Shown: positions 16,779 through 24,776 of the stretch, one piece after another
Position numbering within the stretch: position 1 is the first letter of the stretch
How the letters are laid out: every line of letters starts with the position of its first letter
DNA from: Ferirhizobium litorale
Lineage (GTDB): Bacteria > Pseudomonadota > Alphaproteobacteria > Rhizobiales > Rhizobiaceae
Reading direction: 5' to 3'
Length of the DNA stretch: 48,379 nt
Assembly: GCA_030028905.1 (NCBI GenBank)
Contig: JALDYZ010000023.1
Span: 1-48,379 of the forward strand
Notes under the pieces: model-generated
Databases searched by the model: none
What the model was told of the DNA's origin: nothing
What the model saw: the letters and a program-made list of their open reading frames with translations, nothing else
Made by a program: the position numbers and the translations under genes

Positions 16779-17978
16779 CTAGGGGTGCGAATGCTCGAGG
16801 AAGAAACGCAGCATTTCCCTCGTTGCGTCCGGTCCTTGCGGATCAGTGTAGGAGCCCGCGGGGCTGCCTCCCGACCATGCGTGTCCAGCCCCGTGGATGT
16901 TCCATTGCTCAAAGATTCCGCGCCCGCTCGCGTCTGTATGGATCGTGCGGGTATAGGCATGGCCTCCAGGCACCAGCCCGCGAAGCACCGCCTTTTGTGT
17001 GCGAGTCGTTCTCATAAACTGCTCAAGAATTTGATCGCCGTTGTTTGGATGTACCGTAATGTCGCGATCGCCGTGAAAAACGATGGTCGGGACAGGTGGC
17101 CCGTCACCTCGGATTATCCTGACATCGGACCCGCCACCTTGTCGCATGGCGACAAACGCAGAGGGAAGGTCAATGGCGGCCCCACAGGCGAGACCAGAAT
17201 GCACACCGATTGCCGCGTACAGATCGTTGTACGTTGCTCCCATGATAGAGGCAGCGGCCGCTCCGGCCGACAGTCCACCAACGTAGACTCGCTTTGGGTC
17301 AACCGAATAGTCGCGCATGATTTGGCGAGTGATGCCCGCGATAAGCGAAGGTTCACCTATGCCCCGCTGTTGGTCGGCTGCGCGAAACCAGTTCCAGCAT
17401 TTCGCCTGGTTTGCCTCGCTGCGCTGCGCCGGATATGCCACAAAGCAAGTTTGTTCTTCTGCTATAAAGTTCATTCTCGTACCGGCGGCGAAATCGTCTG
17501 GCGATTGGGTGCAGCCGTGTAGCATGACGACCAAAGGAAGCGGCTGCCCCTGATAACGGCTGGGGATGAAAAGCTTGTAGGCTCGGCTTCCCGCCGGATC
17601 GCTGTAGGTAGCTTCGATGAACCTTGCGCCCACCGGCATGATGTCCGTCGTGGACGGCGGGGCGCGTTTGATCACACCTTGCAGTCCGAGCCTAGGGCGC
17701 TCCTTTGGGCGATCGATCAACGTCCGGAGCATGCGAGGTTGCGCGGATGTGGTCCGCGCTAAGGACGGACTATCCGTCTCCTCAATATTGGCTTTCGCGT
17801 CAATGATTGGCGGCTGGCGTGTCGAAGGAGCAATGCGACCGGCGGTGTGCAATGTCGCGTCTGGGGCGCTCTCACCGCGAAGCATGCGCTGAAGGAGCTC
17901 GGTGGCCTCGACGAGTTGGCCGGCGCGCGTGAGGCGTGTGGCTTCGCGAACTATGTCCTGCTTCAGCATCGCCTTCAC
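16779..17978 (-). CDS. PHB-depolymerase-family esterase (LpqC type)
   Basis: A 399-residue alpha/beta hydrolase. Residues 1-120 form a low-complexity N-terminal region with an amphipathic helix (EATRLTRAGQLVEATELLQRML). The hydrolase domain starts with RAYKLFIPSRYQGQPLPLVVMLHGCTQSPDDFA, which contains the oxyanion-hole HGC motif, and has the nucleophile elbow GLSAGAAAAS around residue 245. The acid is in FHGDRDITVHP and the histidine in the C-terminal GAGHAWSGGSP. This family covers poly(3-hydroxybutyrate) depolymerases and feruloyl-esterase-like enzymes; the substrate here is not known. It overlaps the upstream regulator gene by four bases (ATGA), indicating a two-gene operon. Confidence 0.88.
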   Translation of the reverse strand: MKAMLKQDIVREATRLTRAGQLVEATELLQRMLRGESAPDATLHTAGRIAPSTRQPPIIDAKANIEETDSPSLARTTSAQPRMLRTLIDRPKERPRLGLQGVIKRAPPSTTDIMPVGARFIEATYSDPAGSRAYKLFIPSRYQGQPLPLVVMLHGCTQSPDDFAAGTRMNFIAEEQTCFVAYPAQRSEANQAKCWNWFRAADQQRGIGEPSLIAGITRQIMRDYSVDPKRVYVGGLSAGAAAASIMGATYNDLYAAIGVHSGLACGAAIDLPSAFVAMRQGGGSDVRIIRGDGPPVPTIVFHGDRDITVHPNNGDQILEQFMRTTRTQKAVLRGLVPGGHAYTRTIHTDASGRGIFEQWNIHGAGHAWSGGSPAGSYTDPQGPDATREMLRFFLEHSHP

Positions 17979-18394
17979 CTCGTCCTTTCGGCGAGGGCGG
18001 CCTTGACCGCCGGGCTGGCATGGAAAGCGCCCAGCACGGAGACTGAGGCAATTGTCGCGCGAGCAAGCTCGGGCGTGACGTCTTGGGCGATACTGGCAAG
18101 ACCCAGAACATTTATGTGCAGCATCTCACCGGCTCGCCGCGCCGCTTCGAGATCCTCGCGGCTGTAGTTTCGCAGACCGAGGTCGAGACTTTTTCGTGCC
18201 GTGGACTGCTTGACTACGTCTGCGTGACGTTCGAGTTGGTTGCGGATTGCCGTTCGAATGAAATCGGTACGGTTCGAGTAGAACCCCTCCTGCACCATTA
18301 AATCGACGTGACCAAGGTCGACAAAACCAAGATTGATCGTAATTTTTTCGGTGTCGGCGGGCTTTGGTCGGAGTTCGTGGACATTGTTGACCAT
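17975..18394 (-). CDS. ribbon-helix-helix (CopG-like) regulator
   Basis: The protein carries a ribbon-helix-helix region, KITINLGFVDLGHVDLMVQEGFYSNRTDFIRTAIRNQLERH, followed by a helical C-terminal half with no recognised domain. I chose the ATG at 18394, which has GGGATGG eight bases upstream; ATG 18406 and an ORF start at 18457 are alternatives, but 18457 overlaps the promoter-like -35 box. The gene overlaps the esterase start in an ATGA arrangement. A regulator fused by translational coupling to a depolymerase-like esterase suggests it controls its own operon. Confidence 0.75.
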   Translation of the reverse strand: MVNNVHELRPKPADTEKITINLGFVDLGHVDLMVQEGFYSNRTDFIRTAIRNQLERHADVVKQSTARKSLDLGLRNYSREDLEAARRAGEMLHINVLGLASIAQDVTPELARATIASVSVLGAFHASPAVKAALAERTR

Positions 18395-18428
18395 GAGTTT
18401 CACCATCCCTTTAACATCTGCTTGGATG

Positions 18429-18457
18429 GTATATGGATGTTTCTGGGCGTCTGTCAA
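18429..18457 (-). promoter_or_regulatory. sigma-70-like promoter of the RHH/esterase operon
   Basis: On the minus strand TTGACA (18457 to 18452) is followed after 17 bases by ATATAC (18434 to 18429), or after 18 bases by TATACC. Transcription would start near 18422, just ahead of the start codon I chose at 18394. Confidence 0.5.
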
Positions 18458-18736
18458 GTGTCCACGCGCGTCGGAAGCGATCTAGCGAATGACCGCAATG
18501 GCCCATAAACTGCCGTTGGTGGCATTTGCTACCTACTCCCGAAAAATTCCCGTGCTTTGCGTGCCCAACTTGCGCAAGCTGCCGATCGGATCCACTCCTA
18601 CCCAAGGGGCAACTCAAGCTCGAGTACTCCGGTGGCTCCAACCCGGCTGCAGGGCTATTTCTACGCTGCGGCGCGCCGTGTTTCCTTAGGCACTTCCTTC
18701 GCCTACAATTCCTCACGGACGCCGAGGAGGTCCACG

Positions 18737-18928
18737 ATGAGCGAAGACGCTTTCAACATGTCGATCCGCAAGTTCCTGAAGGAAGTTGGCGTAACCTCGC
18801 AGCGTAAGATCGAGGAGACGGTGCGCGACGGGCAGATCGGTGGCAAGAAACTGAAGATACGCATGACCCTGACGGCGGAGGGCGCCGATCTCACGCACGT
18901 GGTGGACGGTGAGATTGAACTTCCATAG
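18737..18928 (+). CDS. DUF6494 family small protein
   Basis: A 63-residue protein beginning MSEDAFNMSIRKFLKEVGVT and continuing with a QRKIEETVRDGQIGG segment and a C-terminal beta-rich TLTAEGADLTHVVDGEIEL. This matches DUF6494, a conserved alphaproteobacterial family of unknown function. GGAGG eight to ten bases upstream supports the start. It stands alone. Confidence 0.8.
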   Translation: MSEDAFNMSIRKFLKEVGVTSQRKIEETVRDGQIGGKKLKIRMTLTAEGADLTHVVDGEIELP

Positions 18929-19100
18929 GCTGGCGAAGCAAGAGAACAGCACGTCCGACGTGGTTACGTTAAAACGGATCTGCATTTGGAATGGTATGAC
19001 CGGGTTGACGTAGCACCGCTCACTACGCGAAGGGCCCCCGCCACCGCGTATTTCCCTCGAACTTGGCCTGCTTTTCTTCGTTGACCAAACTGCCAGTAGA

Positions 19101-19369
19101 TCAAGCGAACCGGAGTGCGCTTCTCGCGCGCACCTTTGCGGCTTCTTCTTCGCGGTTGCGTGGTCGTTGCGATGTCTCCATGGAATCGAGCAGTTCGTGG
19201 GCGCGTTTCGCGATTGAAGTTACTGCGCGATCGAATGCAGCATCATTCCGCTTTGTGGGTCGGGTCGTTCCGCTCAGTTTTTGCGCACGAACTGCAATGC
19301 AGCATCGTGGATTTCCTCCTCCGTCGCCGGAGGATCGAAATTGAACAGGGTTTTAACGTTTCTGCATAT
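19101..19369 (-). pseudogene. DUF2277 family gene, frameshifted and without start codon
   Basis: Reading the minus strand from 19369 gives CRNVKTLFNFDPPATEEEIH DAALQFVRK in one frame and, after an extra base in an A-run near 19278-19282, KLSGTTRPTKRNDAAFDRAV and RSALRFA up to the stop at 19101. This is the pattern of DUF2277, which normally begins MCRNIKTLFNFDPP. The codon where the initiator Met should be is ATA. One frameshift plus loss of the start codon makes this a pseudogene. No single open frame covers it, so an automatic caller would miss it. Confidence 0.85.
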
Positions 19370-19614
19370 GACAAACTCCCGGTTGCGCTCGGTCTCTATC
19401 TGATTGAATGCCAATGGGTCCTTTCAATTCAGCATCAAAGGCAGAATGCGCCAACAGCTAAAGTATTTGCGCTAAATACGTCCTCAGCGAGAACCTCACA
19501 ATTCGCTCACTGCTGCCGCGACTGGGCTCAGGCCCATGGATGCATGCGTGCGATCTCTTGCTCAAGCGTCGCCGACATCCCATCTCCTGGTGATGTACTG
19601 ATGAGGAGTTCGAA

Positions 19615-19788
19615 ATGGATGACCAGACAGTCGACCTTTCCATGCACCTGATCGAAATCCTCCCTCCGGATCAGGATGAATGCAGAGGCGCGGACGCGAA
19701 AACGTGCCTCTGTTGCGAGCGACTTCGCCCGGCGTCCTGGATGGATGATGACGGTTGTGGCATCTGCGAGGAATGCCTGTCGCCATGA
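19615..19788 (+). CDS. 57-residue protein with two CxxC-type knuckles
   Basis: ATG 19615 follows a GAGGAG ribosome binding site and opens a 57-residue frame. The first half is acidic (MDDQTVDLSMHLIEILPPDQ) and the second half has CLCCERLRP and CGICEECLSP, four pairs-spaced cysteines that could bind one zinc ion. The stop codon overlaps the start of the next gene (ATGA). The family is not known to me; the arrangement suggests a small zinc-ribbon partner of the downstream protein. Confidence 0.7.
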   Translation: MDDQTVDLSMHLIEILPPDQDECRGADAKTCLCCERLRPASWMDDDGCGICEECLSP

Positions 19789-20135
19789 GCGAATCGCGAG
19801 ATCTTGCCGAGTTCGTATGCGCGCTCGCCCGCCTGCCGGACGGTTACATGGAGGGCCTGTTTACGGGGCGACGATGGAGCGCGACCGTAAGGCGTTCGGA
19901 AGATAGCCGTAGAATCTGGCTGTTCGCCGAAGACCTTTGCGGCACCGCTATCGTCTCGTTCAACCTGTATGTGCTGGCGGGAGACAGGCCTCTCCTCAAG
20001 CCCTGCGAAATGTCATCCGACAAGGTGATCGAATTCGTCCTGGGCTTCCAGCCGTTGGGCGGACAAAGCAGCATGGCCGCTAACAGAATATGCCGATCGC
20101 GTCCGAGTGAGACTTGTCCGACCCCGCCATCCTAA
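19785..20135 (+). CDS. conserved hypothetical protein, 3' end replaced by IS6 debris
   Basis: Translationally coupled to the cysteine-rich small protein. The first about 95 residues look like a compact alpha/beta protein (DLAEFVCALARLPDGYMEGLFTGRRWSATVRRSEDSRRIWLFAED and FNLYVLAGDRPLLKPCEMSSDKVIEFVLGF). After residue 95 the sequence becomes unstructured and runs into the IS6-like fragment that starts near 20140, so the native C-terminus is probably lost. I recall similar rhizobial hypothetical proteins but no function. Confidence 0.65.
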   Translation: MSESRDLAEFVCALARLPDGYMEGLFTGRRWSATVRRSEDSRRIWLFAEDLCGTAIVSFNLYVLAGDRPLLKPCEMSSDKVIEFVLGFQPLGGQSSMAANRICRSRPSETCPTPPS

Positions 20136-20139
20136 GCCT

Positions 20140-20545
20140 CGGCTTGGCCGCCTGCGGATGGTCGAGGACATGCTGGCGGCCCGCGGGATCATTGTGTCGC
20201 ATCAAACGATCCGACTATGGGCGGAGAGGTTCGGCCGAGCCTTCGCCAATGACATCCGCCGTCGCTCGGTCGGAAAGCTTGGTGACAAGTGGCACCTCGA
20301 CGAGGTGGTCATCACCCTTCGCGGCAGAAGGTACTGGCTCTGGCGTGCCGTCGATCAGGACGGCTTCGTGCTGGACGTTCTCGTGCAAAGCCGCCGAAAT
20401 GCAAAGGCGGCAAAGCGCCTGATGCGGAAGCTCTTGAAGGACCAAGGACGGCCGCCACGGGTAATGATTACCGACAAGCTTCGACTCCTACGACGCCGCG
20501 AAGCGAGATGTCATGCTTGGCGTCGAGCACCGCTCGCATATACTC
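20140..20545 (+). pseudogene. IS6-family transposase fragment
   Basis: The reading frame shows LRMVEDMLAARGIIVSHQTI, AERFGRAFANDIRRRS, KLGDKWHLDEVVIT, WRAVDQDGFVLDVLVQSRRN and RVMITDKLR, matching the central part of the intact IS6 transposase at 41752-42468. Both ends are missing: it begins inside the helix-turn-helix region and stops soon after DKLR. The first two DDE residues (DEVVIT, DQDGFVLD) are present but the Glu region is lost. Confidence 0.88.
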
Positions 20546-20635
20546 GCCACAGCGTCCCCCTGACACCCTATTCGGGCATCCCACCGCAATTGTACAGGTA
20601 CCCGTGACCTTTCAGGCCACGGACCATCGGAGGTC

Positions 20636-20660
20636 GGAACAAATCGACCGCTCGTCGGTT
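20636..20660 (+). promoter_or_regulatory. EcfG-like promoter before the PepSY gene
   Basis: GGAAC (20636-20640), 16 bases, then GGTT (20657-20660). The alphaproteobacterial general-stress sigma factor EcfG recognises GGAAC-N16/17-CGTT. Transcription would start near 20668, about 36 bases before the PepSY start codon. Confidence 0.6.
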
Positions 20661-20703
20661 CTCTTGCCAACGATCACTCACGATCCAGGACAGGAGAGCC
20701 TCC

Positions 20704-21027
20704 ATGAAGAACCTGCTTATCACCACCACTGCGGCAATCGCTTTTTCGGCAACCTCGGTGTTCGCGCAGACCGCGACGCCAACTCCGAACCCTGACGGCG
20801 ATACTCCGTCGGTCGCAACGCCTTCCGACCAGAACGCCACTGCTCCCGTCGAAGGCGCGAACAGTTTCACCGAGAACCAGGCAAAGGACCGGATCGTAGA
20901 AGACGGGTACGCCGACGTCACAGAACTGAAGCTGGACGACAAGGGTGTCTGGCAGGGCAAGGCGACGAAGGACGGCAAGCCAGTCGCTGTCTCGCTCGAC
21001 TATCAGGGCAACATTGTCGCGAAGTAA
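20704..21027 (+). CDS. secreted PepSY-domain protein
   Basis: A 107-residue protein with a Sec signal peptide (MKNLLITTTAAIAFSATSVFA, cleavage after AFA-like VFA/QT). A threonine/proline/aspartate-rich linker of about 30 residues follows, then a PepSY-like domain (FTENQAKDRIVEDGYADVTELKLDDKGVWQGKATKDGKPVAVSLDYQGNI). PepSY domains are found in periplasmic inhibitors and sensors. AGGAGAG precedes the ATG. It is 28 bases upstream of the glycine-rich stress protein gene and shares the EcfG-like promoter. Confidence 0.88.
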   Translation: MKNLLITTTAAIAFSATSVFAQTATPTPNPDGDTPSVATPSDQNATAPVEGANSFTENQAKDRIVEDGYADVTELKLDDKGVWQGKATKDGKPVAVSLDYQGNIVAK

Positions 21028-21055
21028 GCGCATCCCAACAACTAGGAGAAACACC

Positions 21056-21664
21056 ATGACGAGAACGGTAACCGGACTTTTCGATCATTATTCTGACGCC
21101 ATGTCCGCAGTCGAGGAGCTAAGGGCAACGGGGATTTCGGACAGTGACATCAGCATCGTCGCGAACAATGCGGAGGGGCGTTACAAGGACGGCGATAATG
21201 ATGCCGCTGAAGGCGCGGGCACGGGCGCTGGTATTGGTGCCGCAGTCGGCGGTGTCGGCGGCCTACTGACGGGTTTGGGCATCATGGCGATCCCGGGCGT
21301 CGGCCCGGTCGTCGCTGCAGGTTGGCTCGCAGCAACTGCGGCAGGAGCCGTAGCAGGCGCTGTCGTCGGCGGCGCGGCTGGCGGCCTGATCGGTGCCCTT
21401 ACGGAGTCCGGCGTCGATGAACGCGACGCACATGTCTATGCGGAAGGCGTACGCCGCGGCGGAACGCTCGTGACCGCGAAGGTTGACGAGTCTCGAGCGG
21501 TCGAAGCCGAGGCTATCCTTCAACGCTCGAACTGGGTCGACCTACCGACTCGACGTACCGCGTATGAAGGTGAGGGTTGGACCGCCTTCGACGATGCGGC
21601 TGATCCGTACTCCAAGGCGGAAATAGATGCCGAGCGCAACCGTTATCCGAACCGCGTTTTGTAA
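21056..21664 (+). CDS. general-stress-type protein with a glycine-zipper membrane region
   Basis: A 202-residue protein. The N-terminal VTGLFDHYSDAMSAVEELRATGISDSDISIVAN matches the YflT/general stress protein 17M pattern (about residues 1-40). The middle (residues 55-125) is a Gly/Ala-rich hydrophobic region with repeated GxxxG motifs, two probable membrane hairpins. The segment VDERDAHVYAEGVRRGGTLVTAKVDESRAVEAEAIL near the end repeats the N-terminal ligand-like fold. The 28-base gap after the PepSY gene and an AGGAG site indicate an operon. The role is probably envelope stress protection, by family. Confidence 0.85.
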   Translation: MTRTVTGLFDHYSDAMSAVEELRATGISDSDISIVANNAEGRYKDGDNDAAEGAGTGAGIGAAVGGVGGLLTGLGIMAIPGVGPVVAAGWLAATAAGAVAGAVVGGAAGGLIGALTESGVDERDAHVYAEGVRRGGTLVTAKVDESRAVEAEAILQRSNWVDLPTRRTAYEGEGWTAFDDAADPYSKAEIDAERNRYPNRVL

Positions 21665-22073
21665 TTCTGACTCCGTGGCCGTGAGACATACGGCCACGGA
21701 CAATAATGCGCCTGACCTATCTTTGAATGTGATGATTTCAACCGTTCAAGGGTCAGATGGTTGCGTCTATGCGTGCCAAATTGATGAGTCAGGAATATCG
21801 TTTCCAGCAAGAACCGATTTTACCTCAATCGTTTGCGGACGCGATCCGACGGCGACCTGATTGTTTTCGACCCACGTTAGATACCACATGCCTTGTTCAT
21901 TTCGGGTCGTCGATCCACTCGCGTTTGCGTGTTGCTGCCTATGATGTCGGTGGCCACTCCAAAAGACCTTCTGAAAGGAGGAAAGCGAGAGATGCGCATG
22001 ACTATCAATGCCTCTCGGATCCAATGGGGAAGCGACCACCTATATCGCAAATAGGAAAAGTCGAGGTAAAAAG
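21665..22073. other. 408-base gap with a possible 20-codon ORF
   Basis: No convincing gene. An AAAGGAGG at about 21976 precedes a 20-codon ORF (ATG 21992, stop 22052-22054) that ends just before the phospholipase D start; it may be a leader peptide or chance. The sequence TGGCCGTGAGACATACGGCCACGG near 21677-21700 can form a stem and could terminate the preceding operon, but it has no T-tract. Confidence 0.3.
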
Positions 22074-23519
22074 ATGAAGTCGATACTTGTCGAAGGCCAG
22101 ACCTGTTGGCGCGTTGAACATGCCGACAGGGCGTCTGTCATTGTCGATGCCGCTGGATTTTTTAAGCATGCTCGCAGCGCGATGCTGAAGGCGGAACGCT
22201 CCATCTTCATAATCGGCTGGGACTTTGATACCCGGATCGATCTTGTAGCCGGCGATGCGAAAGATGACGCTCCGGAAAAACTCGGCGACTTTCTGAACTG
22301 GCTTTCTAAACGGCGCGACGGACTCGACATCCGGATTCTCAAATGGGACATCGGGTTGATCAACTCGATCACCCGCGGCGAGACGCCATTTTACATCTTG
22401 AGCTGGATGTTTTCCAAGCGCGTGCAGTTGAAACTCGACGGCGCGCATCCCTCGATGTCTGCCCATCACATGAAAGTTCTCGTGATCGACGACCGCGTCG
22501 CGTTCTGCGGCGGGATAGACATGACGGTCGGACGGTGGGACACGCGCGACCATCTGGACAAGGACAAGCGCCGACGCTCGCCAATGGGCTTCGCACAGGG
22601 ACCGTGGCACGACGCGACGACCTGCGTGTCCGGACCGGTGGCGGAAGCTCTCGGTGAGCTGGCGAGAACCAGATGGGAACTGGCGACTGACGAGAAGCTT
22701 GACGCCGTCGACGCTCCGTCCGATCCATGGCCGGACGGATTGGAGGTGAATTTCAAGGATATCGAGATCGGCATCGCGCGGACTCAGCCGGAATATGAAG
22801 AGCAACACCAGGTTCGCGAAATCCAGGCGGCGAAGCTGGAGATGATTAGAACCGCCCGCAAGTCTGTTTACATCGAAAGCCAGTATTTTGCCTCAAGGGT
22901 GATCGCGGAAGCTATCGCCGAACGGTTAGCTGAAGAGGACGGGCCCGAGGTGGTGCTGATAAATCCCGAGGGGGCGGAGGGATGGCTAGAAGCGAAGTTC
23001 ATGGACTCGGCGCGTATAAGACTTATGAAGCTTGTTCGTGATGCGGATCGGCATGGGCGCTTCAAGCTCCTTTATCCGGTCAACGACGCGCGAACATCGA
23101 TCTACGTGCATGCCAAAATCATGATCACCGACGACCGTGTTCTCAAACTGGGGTCGGCAAATTTGAACAACCGCTCGATGGGCTACGATACGGAGTGCGA
23201 TCTCGTTATTGAGTCGCGTGAAGACGGCGACGTCATCTCCCGGAAGATTCTCGCGCATCGAAACGAACTCGTCGCAGAACACCTCGGATGCGAACCATCT
23301 GAAATCGAAAGAGAGATCGAAAAACACGGCTCGCTGATCAAGGCGATCGAAGCTCTCAACCGGAGGGACGGGCGCGGATTGGTGGAAGTGCGAATGCGCG
23401 AGCTTACGGCTGATGAAGAAATGCTTGCGGAGTCCGGTATCGCCGATCCTGAGCGACCGACGGGAGTAGCGAAACGGATGTCGGGATATCTACGTCGCCG
23501 CCGCTACACACATGCATGA
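22074..23519 (+). CDS. phospholipase D-like / cardiolipin synthase-type protein
   Basis: A 481-residue phospholipase D superfamily protein. Both HKD motifs are present: HHMKVLVIDD (about residue 140, followed by AFCGGIDMTVGRWDTRDH) and HAKIMITDDRVLKLGSANLNNRSMGYDTECD (about residue 350). Such enzymes hydrolyse or transfer phosphatidyl groups through a phosphohistidine. A long insertion between the motifs and no transmembrane helix fit the cytosolic bacterial PLD group rather than classical Cls. The ATG at 22074 is chosen because the ORF upstream of it lacks a ribosome binding site. It stands alone. Confidence 0.93.
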   Translation: MKSILVEGQTCWRVEHADRASVIVDAAGFFKHARSAMLKAERSIFIIGWDFDTRIDLVAGDAKDDAPEKLGDFLNWLSKRRDGLDIRILKWDIGLINSITRGETPFYILSWMFSKRVQLKLDGAHPSMSAHHMKVLVIDDRVAFCGGIDMTVGRWDTRDHLDKDKRRRSPMGFAQGPWHDATTCVSGPVAEALGELARTRWELATDEKLDAVDAPSDPWPDGLEVNFKDIEIGIARTQPEYEEQHQVREIQAAKLEMIRTARKSVYIESQYFASRVIAEAIAERLAEEDGPEVVLINPEGAEGWLEAKFMDSARIRLMKLVRDADRHGRFKLLYPVNDARTSIYVHAKIMITDDRVLKLGSANLNNRSMGYDTECDLVIESREDGDVISRKILAHRNELVAEHLGCEPSEIEREIEKHGSLIKAIEALNRRDGRGLVEVRMRELTADEEMLAESGIADPERPTGVAKRMSGYLRRRRYTHA

Positions 23520-23830
23520 GATTTTTTATCGAAGCCGTGGGGATGACGGATACAGTCGTGGTTTCAGCAGCGCTTAGCCTTGGCAGAGAAGCAAGGGTCA
23601 TTGAACCGTATTCCGTCCAGCGAGCTTACTGCGGCAGATCACAACGCACTGAACTGGGTGAGCTTATCCCTTTTGGGGCGGTCAGCCGCGATACCGCCGT
23701 ACTCGGCGACGAACACACTCCTGAAACCACCGACGAGACCAAATCCGTTCCCGACCAGATCGCTGCACTAGAGGAAGAAATTGCGGCACTGAAAATCCGA
23801 ATTGCGGACCCGGAAAAGCGCCGCGGCTAA
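23516..23830 (+). CDS. doubtful ORF with a coiled C-terminus
   Basis: This 104-residue frame overlaps the end of the phospholipase gene by four bases. Only the last about 35 residues (DETKSVPDQIAALEEEIAALKIRIADPE) look protein-like, as a short coiled coil. The earlier part has no recognisable pattern. It may be the remains of a small coiled-coil stress protein that lost its start. I do not recognise the family. Confidence 0.3.
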   Translation: MRFFIEAVGMTDTVVVSAALSLGREARVIEPYSVQRAYCGRSQRTELGELIPFGAVSRDTAVLGDEHTPETTDETKSVPDQIAALEEEIAALKIRIADPEKRRG

Positions 23831-23858
23831 CTGCGTACTGCAACCTGAGGAGAGTCCC

Positions 23859-24076
23859 ATGTCGAAAATAGAGGCGAAGAACGAAGCCAAGCCAGGCGAG
23901 GGTAACAAGGTGATCAACATGCCTCCAAACATAAGAATTCCAAGGATGACATCTCCGGCATGATGCGCCTCCGACGCGAGCAACTTGTCGATGAATATGT
24001 GGTCTCAGGGACGAAGGCCCTGATGGTCGTTGGTGTCATCGAAAACGAGCTGCGCCTGATAATTGCGATCGCGTGA
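23859..24076 (+). pseudogene. small frameshifted ORF
   Basis: A strong TGAGGAGAG ribosome binding site leads to ATG 23859 and a 34-codon frame (MSKIEAKNEAKPGEGNKVIN...). Near 23930 another frame takes over and reads SKDDISGMMRLRREQLVDEY and VVGVIENELRLIIAIA to the stop at 24074-24076. The two halves together would give a basic protein of about 70 residues. I infer one gene with a single frameshift; the family is not known. Confidence 0.45.
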
Positions 24077-24421
24077 CCGCGTCACTGGCGCCAATGCAGG
24101 TGATCAGGTTTGCGGTGGCAGCCGTCGACATGGCAATCACGTTGAACCTGGCGCTTACCCGCTGTGTTTGCATTCTCTTGGAAAAGGCTGGTTTTCTGAA
24201 GTTCATGAAGGGGGCGCAACGATCAACCGACATCCGCTTTTGGGCGTCGGCAATGTCACCGGGAACGACCGAAATCGGGGCGCAAAGCTGCCGGGCGCTT
24301 TATGGCCGCCTCACCGCAACCGTGAGGTCCGCAAGCGGAAATAATTGCCGCTATGCCCCTCCGGTTGACTGATGCCCAAAGCCAGGGCACAAAGGTGACA
24401 TCAGAGCTGGCTCGGTTTGTC
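24077..24421. other. gap with no supported gene
   Basis: Between the small frameshifted ORF and the left end of the first IS3 element nothing is convincing. Overlapping frames on both strands exist but none has a ribosome binding site, a recognisable pattern or consistent composition. Confidence 0.3.
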
Positions 24422-24776
24422 TGAACAGTTTCGGGCGTTTTGCTAAGTGGATTTCCGCCTCGATTATGCTGCCGCCATCGTCGGTGTCAGCGCGTTGAAG
24501 TAAGCCTGATCCGGCGTCTGCCGGTCAAGGGATGAATGTGGGCGTCGGGTGTTGTAAAAGGTCAGATATCGACCGATGCCAACGCGGGCCTCGGACACGG
24601 TTTTGTAGGCGTGGAGGTAGACCTCCTCGTATTTGATCGACCGCCAGAGCCGCTCGACGAAGACATTGTCCCGCCACGCGCCCTTGCCGTCCATCGAGAT
24701 GGCGATCTCAGCCTTCTTCAGCACGGCAGTGAAGTCGACGGAGGTGAACTGCGATCCCTGGACGCCCTTCTGTTTG

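Noticed and set aside
19063..19651. Two overlapping plus-strand ORFs of 93 and 178 residues
   Set aside because: They are shadows of the DUF2277 pseudogene on the other strand.
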